Shown one piece after another: positions 24,901-33,900 of a stretch of DNA of 36,263 nucleotides. The stretch is from Priapulus caudatus. Taxonomy: Eukaryota; Priapulida; Priapulimorpha; Priapulimorphida; Priapulidae. A model generated the notes under the pieces. That model saw nothing but the letters and a program-made list of their open reading frames with translations, had not been told where the DNA came from and ran no database searches. The stretch is from positions 46,983 through 83,245 of the forward strand of contig NW_014577088.1 of the NCBI RefSeq assembly GCF_000485595.1, in the 5' to 3' direction. The number at the start of each line of letters is the position of its first letter. Position 1 is the stretch's first letter. The position numbers were made by a program, and so were the translations under genes.

Positions 24901-27900
24901 TTGAATTGCTAATATTTACCGTAATTTATAAAGTGTTTATTGCTGATATCATGTTATATGAGTGAAACTTGAAAGCTGTAAGGAAGAATTTAGATATTAT
25001 CCGAGAAACGGATGCATTATTGGTTCCACGTATTAGAAATCCATTCCTTCCCAGCATGACTTAATTTTCCAATTATCACTACCTGAAATCTTCATTTTTT
25101 AGAGGTTATGGAGTGTACAGTGCAGTGCTGGAAAGAATTTTGACACTGAAGGAAGCTGTAGTTGGTAGTAAATATGAGCAAACCATTGCAGACTACATGG
25201 TTAAACAACAGATTGAAAGATCAGAATTCCGAAGGTAGCACACTGAATCTATATATACACGTACATTTGTCCATCTTAGTCAAGTCATGTGTCATATCAC
25301 AGCCATATTGTGCTTGATTATGTAAACCAATGTTTTATTATAAGCATTGCATGTAAGTCAGTGACCATCTCATTTGTATTTTATCAGAGGTCCATCATAA
25401 TGTCTTTAAAAAAAATCGAAGAACAAGTAAAAAATTCAGTTTTTTTTTCCAATTAAGTATTGATATTTTTCTTTTGTGATTGATCAGAGTAAAAATTTGT
25501 TAAATACATTTTTGAGACATCAAGAATTGTATGTATAATTATGCTGTTGTAGGTATATAGAGGATATTCAACTGATGCTCGTTGTCCCAGAACTCACAAC
25601 TTTCCTCGACAATCAAGCAGACAGCAACCCAGGAGGTACATAGTGTTTAATAACTAAACACAACATTGACAATGAATTTTATTAAGCAGCTGACAGTATA
25701 TAGAGTACAATGATCTATGTATGTTGGCCTTAATTTCGTTTAGTTTTTGTCCATGTTCTTGTGCAGTGGTGTTTATAAATATGCTGGAGTACCTTGCTTG
25801 TATTCAGTGTGAAATTAAATCTTAGGATTTACATGTTTCAGGTTTACAGCTGTTCCTTGAGATTCTGGATTCGATTACTAAGTTGAAAACGGTGATTGCT
25901 GGTGCTGTTGTTTTTTGGAATGCCAGGTGAGCAGTGATAGACATATATGTAAGCACAAGAGTAATTATCATGATCATCTATTTCTCAGAAAGCATACATG
26001 TGATCTGTAGTGATAAAAAAGGAAGTCCAGCATTTTCTTTTCACGTGCCTTTAGGATTACAGAATTTCTTCAAGCAAAAAAGTTGGAAGACAAGATAAAG
26101 TCAAAGACCAACCCCAAACTGCCTGTTGTAGCAGGAAGATCTAGAGATGAGACATTGTCGACACCAGCCTTTGTGTCCACACCAAACTATACTGGGGCAC
26201 CAGTGCAGCCCTCTGCGCATAAGGATGCTGTGAGTTACCGCAGACAGAGATTTTACAGGAAGAGTTGTTAAAATTATATTGGCTTCTTCCAGTTTTACAC
26301 TAGTAGCATTGTCATCACTTATAAATTACTATATTTTACTTTCATTTTTTGTAGAAGTCACATTTCTATTTCTAGGAGATGCCCTCAACGACACTGCAAA
26401 AACAAAGCTCTGGTATTTTCGTTAATACCACAACACCTATTAGCGTTGTTCCACCAGGTGGCAGTGAAATCAATGATCTGTCGATACCTGAGCTGGGACA
26501 AACTGGTAGTGATTCCCCATACACTCAGAAATTGATAAATAATGAGGGTAAGTGCAAAGATTTGCATAAAATCTATATTATGTGGTACCTAATAAATTAT
26601 CAAAATGTCATTTACTAACAATGTGTGTGAATATTATATAGTTGATAATAAATTGCTAATAATTAGGCATTCATGCAGTTTCAGCAGAGTGCCAAGAGAC
26701 TGTGGATGCTCTTACTAAGCTAGAGATCTTCACACAAAATTCATGCAGTGGTAAGCTAATCAACAAATAGCTGAGCGACACACATTCATTTAAAAACGTT
26801 TACATATTGTAGTGTGGAACAACCGGTAACAGTGTAAAAAATATACTTCTTGCTTCGACCCATATAGCAATGTTTAATATAATACATTTATATGCATTAT
26901 AAATGCATGCAATACCTGAATGCATGCCATGCTATTTTATCAAAATATTAGTGCCACAGTAATAAAATTTACTTTCATTATTTTTTCAAACAGCCTCTTG
27001 CTCATCTGCTGGCGGCGTAAGTCAGAACTCGCCTGTGGAATTCAGCGTAGATCCTGGAATCTGTGCCATTGCTCAGCTGGCAGATGGAGCCACTGACAAG
27101 GATGAGCGATTTGTTGTATGTCATGCAAGGGATGGTAGGTTGTGTTATTACATGTGTGTGTGTGCGTGCGCGCGCGCGCGCGTGCGTGCGTGCGTGTGTG
27201 TGAGTGCGAGTGTGAGTGTGTGTGCATGTGTGAGTGTGTGTGTGTGGGGGGGGGGGTTGCGTTCATGTGTGCGTGTATGTGAGTGATTGTGTAAATTTCT
27301 CTCTATAAATTTTATTGTCTAGTTTTCCATTATTATGTAGTGACTTTTTGCCTGTCTATCATGTCTATTAGTAGGTTTAATGCAATCTGATTGTGTTTAG
27401 TAACAGCAGTACTCTAATAACCTGTCAATTTATTACTGCAGCAGGAGTAGACATGCTAAGATCTCACAGACGATGCCTGTCAGATGGGGAAACTCAGATG
27501 AAGCAAGCAAACAAGTGGTCTGCAGGTACGATGGTAGTAAATGCTGCAATGTCTGTGGGAGAGTTAAAGAATCAGGAAAATCAATTTGAAGAATTATAGT
27601 CTGATTTGAAATGTTTGCAGACACTTGCAGATGAATCTGATTCTTATAGAGTGGTTTAACTATCAGAGAGTTTGAACTGTTCAAATGTCTGAACTTAAAT
27701 AATCATGATTGGAATATTATGTTTTTGTAGAGGAAGATCAAACAGATTCAAAGGCTGAGAGGAAGACGGGGGGTGGTGCTACCATGAAAACAATATTTAC
27801 ACAGCTGATTTCTGGATCTGGATATGTTCCTCTGCCACTAGCTTTGTAATTATCACAGTTAATGTTTTTTTCCTAAAAGTTTTATTTATGGAAGGCGTTG

Positions 27901-30900
27901 CTGTGTAATAGTTCTTTTAGGTTATAGTTCATTGCATGTAAATCTGTTATTCAATTATGAATTGGCATGGATCGAGCAGGTAGCATCTGAATTGAGGTAT
28001 GATATCTCACATTTATGTGTGAAGAGTGATAGTAAAGATTTCTAACTGTCTAACGTGGGAATGTTTTATTGCAGTCCTCCAGACGAGCACTACCTGCCAC
28101 CTGATCCAGGATCTGTACCCGTAGTCATCTACGACAAGGAATCCAGTTCCATTATTGCCTACACTCTTACGTATATTGATATGAATTAAACATACATGGT
28201 TATATAATTCTGCACATGTGAAAAATTTTGCTATATCTATTATTTTAGGCACCATGATAAACAGTGTCTTCTGTAAGTGTGTCTACACCAATGAGTGAGG
28301 TTTAATTTCGTGGATTATCACCAAATAGGATATTTCTAAAGGAGTGTATAGTGTTGGCTGCAGATATCTAGCGCTGACTACTCGTATATTATTTTGCAGC
28401 TCATCTGAGTATGCGAGTCAGCTGGAACACATACAAGTTGCTCTGCGTCAGTTGGCTACACCCCAGCCCTCTGCACATGGCAGGTAACATCACTGAATCC
28501 ACAGTATACAAGCAAAACTCTCAATAAATACCCTATTGTTGTGTGAAATGCCATGAGGTAGTACCCTTGAAGTGTGTGCTTTTAACGAAGCTTCCATTGC
28601 TTTATTTTCAGTCCAACGACGAAAAGACGAAATCAGAGTGGAGACCAGCTGTCACAGGATGGCTTAGATATTTTAGAAGGTATTAGACCAACAAGTTCTC
28701 GCCGTCGAAAAACATAACTACCCATTTATATTGGTTACAGTATGGCCAAGCTGTTCTGCTTCACATAATAGTATAAACGGTGTGAAGTTTATCAACAAGA
28801 ACACGGCACGAATCATCTTACGGACTTTCGAGGATAAGACAATTCACATTTGTAAATAAATGTGAATATATGACCGTAAACTAAATACAGCATCTTCCAA
28901 TATTATTTTAAAGTGACTACATCACGAATTTTCTATGGTAAAATTTGTAAAGTTTTTGTTGCCATTTTTTACATTAAAAGTAAGAACTAAAGGGACTAAA
29001 CGTATCGTTAAATTCTTACCTGATAAGATTGTTTCTCAACTAGCTAAAAATCCAAAAAACCTGGACGATTTGATATTAGTGTTTATAACATTAATTGCTT
29101 GCTATGGTCTATGTATAAGTCACGAGTGTAAGTTCACATCGAACAATATAGTAAAATAAGAAGTATAATGCAGCAATTTAACCATGAAAAGTGAACAGAA
29201 TCACTTATATTTTGTGAAAAAGGGGATTTTTTTTTTTAGTATTTACGGTGACATAATCACTTTAATGAGAAAAAATTCCTCTACATTTACTCTGGGAATG
29301 TACTTGCGTTCAGCAAGATGTGATTACTGCAATGCGCTGTGCGAGGTCATGTCATGTTTCAGTCGCTAATAGCTAGACTGCACCAGCTGGTTAAGTTGAA
29401 CAGTTTGCAGGGAGAGATGCGACTGGTCTCTAGTGATTGGTCACGACGTAGTGGTTAGTTGGGTCGACAGTGTCATTTGTCGCCTTCGCTTGCACTGGCT
29501 CTGTCTGTTCCATATTGAGGCCCTCGCAAGTCTGCTGTGCTTGCTTTCTTCCGGGGCAAAGACGTGGAGCGGTCCCCCAAGCTCTTGAGGGTGAACAAAG
29601 CTGCACTGAATGCTGCTTTGGACTCAGTGCAGTACATACCAGGGGCAGAGAGCGTTGATGAAGATGGTATCGGTGTTGCTCGCAATTGCCTGGTTGTGAC
29701 TTTGCCATGTCTGCTTGTGACTTTGCCATGTCTGCTTGTGACTTTGCCATGTCTGGTGTATGCACGCTCTTCAGTAGTTGGTAGTAGAAGGATCCAGTGT
29801 GCTTTCTGTTTGGTTGTTGTTCTGTTACCCCTTCAGTTTCAGCTTCAGTATATTCCGGTTTGCAACATTTTTCTGCAATTTAATTGAATTTTTTTGTAAT
29901 ACTGCAGTTTGACCCCGATATCCACGTTTGCAACACGGCGTAAAAATCTTTGTGTGAGCTTAGATTAACAAGCTTTGGACACACAGTATGAAAGAGCAAT
30001 AGCAATACAGGCATAAAAACGGGGTAAACTAAATAGGATGTGAGTTATTAGAATAAGCAGATGAATGAGTGGCATAGACCTTTGTTTTGTTTTGTTGTGC
30101 TTTGCTTGTGCTAGATTCTGTATCAGCAAAATAGTTGCTGCTTGTAAAAAAACAAATTATGTTAATGCTAGTACATTAACCACGTCATTAATTTTAGAAA
30201 ATAGAAATATTGTCATGTGAATAGGTATTGTGATATATATTTATAGAGGGATATGTAGCTAATTATCGTCTATCTGTTCTTATTCTAGATGTTCAGTCAC
30301 AAGATGACTTCATGATCAACAGTACAGATAAGGAAAAGGCCCTAAAGCAAGGCCTGAACCTTCACATAGAGCTCCGTATGTTACATCTGTGTACATCTAC
30401 CTACATGTGTTCTCACTGAAATTGACATTTGTAGTGAATAAGCATCTAGTCTATCCACTGCAAATAAGACGGTCATCATCTTGGTTAGATTGGGTTTTAC
30501 TAGTGATGGTTTTCATACTGATGTCAATTTTGTACAGAAGTGTTACTGTATTCTCATGTGTTATTAGCTCACCTTGACATCGTCAAGCTGAGCTATAGCC
30601 ATGGGTCGTCGTTCGTCGTCCGTCCGTCCGTCCGTCCGTCCGTCCGTCCGTCCGTCCGTCCGTCCGTCAACATTTCGCTTTGGTCAACGATAACTCAGGA
30701 ACTGTTTTACCCACATGTTTGAAATTGGGTATAGTTGTTACTGCTATGCTCCCATATGGAACGTCCTATTTTGGAGCACGCCAGTCGACGTACGTTCGAG
30801 TCACGGCAATTTTTTGGCAAAAATGGGAATTGCCATTAATCAGTTCAGGTTCAACAGATTTTGCTCATTTTTGGTATGTGAATGAATAAGGGCTAGGGGT

Positions 30901-33900
30901 TTTGATATTAAAAAAAATTATATGACCCTAATTATGCAAAAACCAGATAAAACCGTCTGTGCTGTCCACACTCGTCGGTTCGGCTTTACAATCATGTTCA
31001 CTTTGCACAATATCTTTATGCTTCAAAATGTATTCCTCTCACCTGCCGATATAAACCTATATTAGAGTAAAATTTTACAAACCACCATGTCGGAACGCAG
31101 TCATAACCTATTCTTCGTCGAACGCCATCGTGCGTAGCGCCAAAGCGGCGTATCGCGCCATCTACTGTCACCAATTGTGATTCATTGATTTATAAATATA
31201 TTGCAATCATACAGAGCAACTGGCTATCCGCCTAAAAAAACTCAATACGAAGTACCCACTTCTCATGCAACCAATTAACCTATTGACAACAGTTGTGCTT
31301 ATGTGCCAGGGAATACCACCATTGTCACGTGGTACATAGCAACTACGTGAATAACGTCCCCCTCATCTTAACCGTAACACATCGAGGAGCCCCGCTTTTA
31401 GGCAGTGCCTAAATCGAATATTATAAAAAACTTACTAGTGGTCTATCTTACAGAGTCGTCACGTTGACACTTCATACATGCAATGAGATCTACACTTCCT
31501 CCCTATATACGACACAGTGAATGCCTCTAACTTAATACAGTATGCAATTACTATACTTCCTCTACTTTTGTTCGAGTCACAAGGATAGTGTATTTTGTGT
31601 ATTATATCAGACCATGTTATAGCACCACTATACTAAGTATTCTTGTTACTATGCACACGCACGACCACACTCTTACATCCATCGCACACAGAATTCTCCG
31701 ACAACGCGGCCAAGTTCTACTGCCGGGTTTACTTTGCGGAGAGCTTTCGGAAGCTGCGCAAGCTGATCTTCCCGCAGGGCGAGGAGCACTACATCCGCTC
31801 GCTCTCACGCTGCTTCACGTGGATGGCACGCGGCGGCAAGTCCGGCTCCACGTTCTGCAAGACGCAAGGTGATTGAGACCAATGTGTGTGCATGCATGCG
31901 TGTGCTTGTGTGTTCTATTGCAGTGCTCTTAAAACCCAGTCACAGAGCGGCCAACCCCCCCCCCCCCCGATCTTATCACAAACTTATTCATATCACACCA
32001 ACCGACAAAATAAACACACACCACACTTCGTTAACACACACACAGCATCGTCATCCCGATCAGCTTAATCTCAGCATGAACCATTGTCTCGCGCGCCGGC
32101 GTCGTATTAGCCCCACACCTTCCCCGTGCCGTCATACATTTGGCACAAAATCTTAACCGCTCGACGTACTGACTCACGATATCGCGATGTCTGTGTTGAG
32201 CTGCCTACCTTTGTGGGGGGAGGCGGAAGATGAGCGTGAAAAGACTCTATATACAAATTTCCTGAGGTCAAGGTCGAAGATTCAGAAAGTTAAACTGGGG
32301 AATATTTCTGCGCGCTGAAGCGTTATACAGTATAGAGAGCCAATACGAATTGCGGACAATCACATCTTAACGCTCGACCTATGCTTCTTAATATTCGTTG
32401 TATAGTCGCTGGCAGGAGACACAAACCCATCACCACGTCGAATTGACCGTCACATTCAAGCCCGCATTGGGGCAAAGTCACAATATCAACATTTCTGAGA
32501 CATATCCAGAGTCAAGAAACTTCGACGGTCAAAACATGACAAGTCAAAAACTTCTTTGTTTACAGCCTCGACCCCATTTTATCAACTTATGAAACACCCT
32601 ACCATGAAACAAATGGCTTTCCACGAAGCGAGACTAAGTTCATCTAACTTTTACCCTCAAACCAGAATCTAAACATTGATTCCTGAACTCCTCAAGACTT
32701 CACAGTGTTTCATATGCCCATGGCCAATCCATAATCAGAAACCAATATCCTATAGCCCAAACCTACACACATCACTCAACCCGCTCAAAGTGCGTTGATC
32801 GAAATTCCCATCCTCCACTCTCCTTTATTAATGAGCGCGACCTTTCATACTGGGTATTTTCTATCTTTAGAGTGCGATAGTTTACCTATTGCTACTACAC
32901 AAACATTTACATAGTTTATTTACAACCAATTTAATAACAACAAATATAGAGTTTTATGCAAGCGAAGTAGAGATTGGTTTTTTAATATGATTAGGGTTCA
33001 GTCACACACTGCCACCATAAAAAGGAGTCCAAGCCACGCGATTGTATCAACCAAACTTGATTTTGAAGGTTCTGAAAGATCGTTTACTTCACAACCCCCG
33101 CTACTGCATATCTGCCGCCTACAAGGTTTCACTCCGCACACTTACATTTACGTTTCATAACCGTACACACAGACCTCAGACGAGGCCTCTGCGCGCCTTT
33201 TTGTGTCTTTCGTAATTTCATTCACACCCCAGCAATATTTTCATTCACCCTTGGGTAACATTCACCAGTAAGAAGCACTGTTGTATTTCTTCTTGACAGC
33301 CACACCACACCATTGTTCAGCCATCTGTAACTCGGTTTTTTACCAGAGTTAGTCGTAGCTAAGCAAGGTGAATACTGCATGTTCACAGCGACGAGCTATC
33401 GCCGCGCGAAGCCTAATGCGAGTGAGCGCGCGTTCCAGCACTACTGCAGTAACTCAAGCAATCACCAGACTACTTCAGCCCCAGATTTCGATTGTAATAA
33501 TAACTACTCCTGCCCATCTTGATGTGCTAATGCGTCTGCCGTTCGTTCCACCCAGACCTGATTTTCAGTCTCGTCTACATTGGGGCCAGTCATTCTAAAG
33601 ATATTTTAATTCAGGTTGTCATGGTAAGCAATCGTATTAATAACTGATCAAGTGTCGCTTAAACCCTGGAGGTAGATTAATGTCGTAATCACATCTTTTA
33701 TTGTTGTCCATGAGTAAGTTAGATAATTTAGAAAGAGAACAGCTTGTCATGCCCAACCTCTATACCAGTGAATTTTGCCATTGTGATCTCAGATGATAGG
33801 TTCATACTGACCAGATGTCACCGTTTAAATTTACATCCGTTTATCTCCTGACGTCCCCCTCCACTTACTTGCCGTTACATACAAAAGCACATCCGAAACG

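Noticed and set aside
28935-29369. Two small frames in intron 33
   Set aside because: AT-rich, no similarity, no splice signals, inside an intron of PIKfyve.
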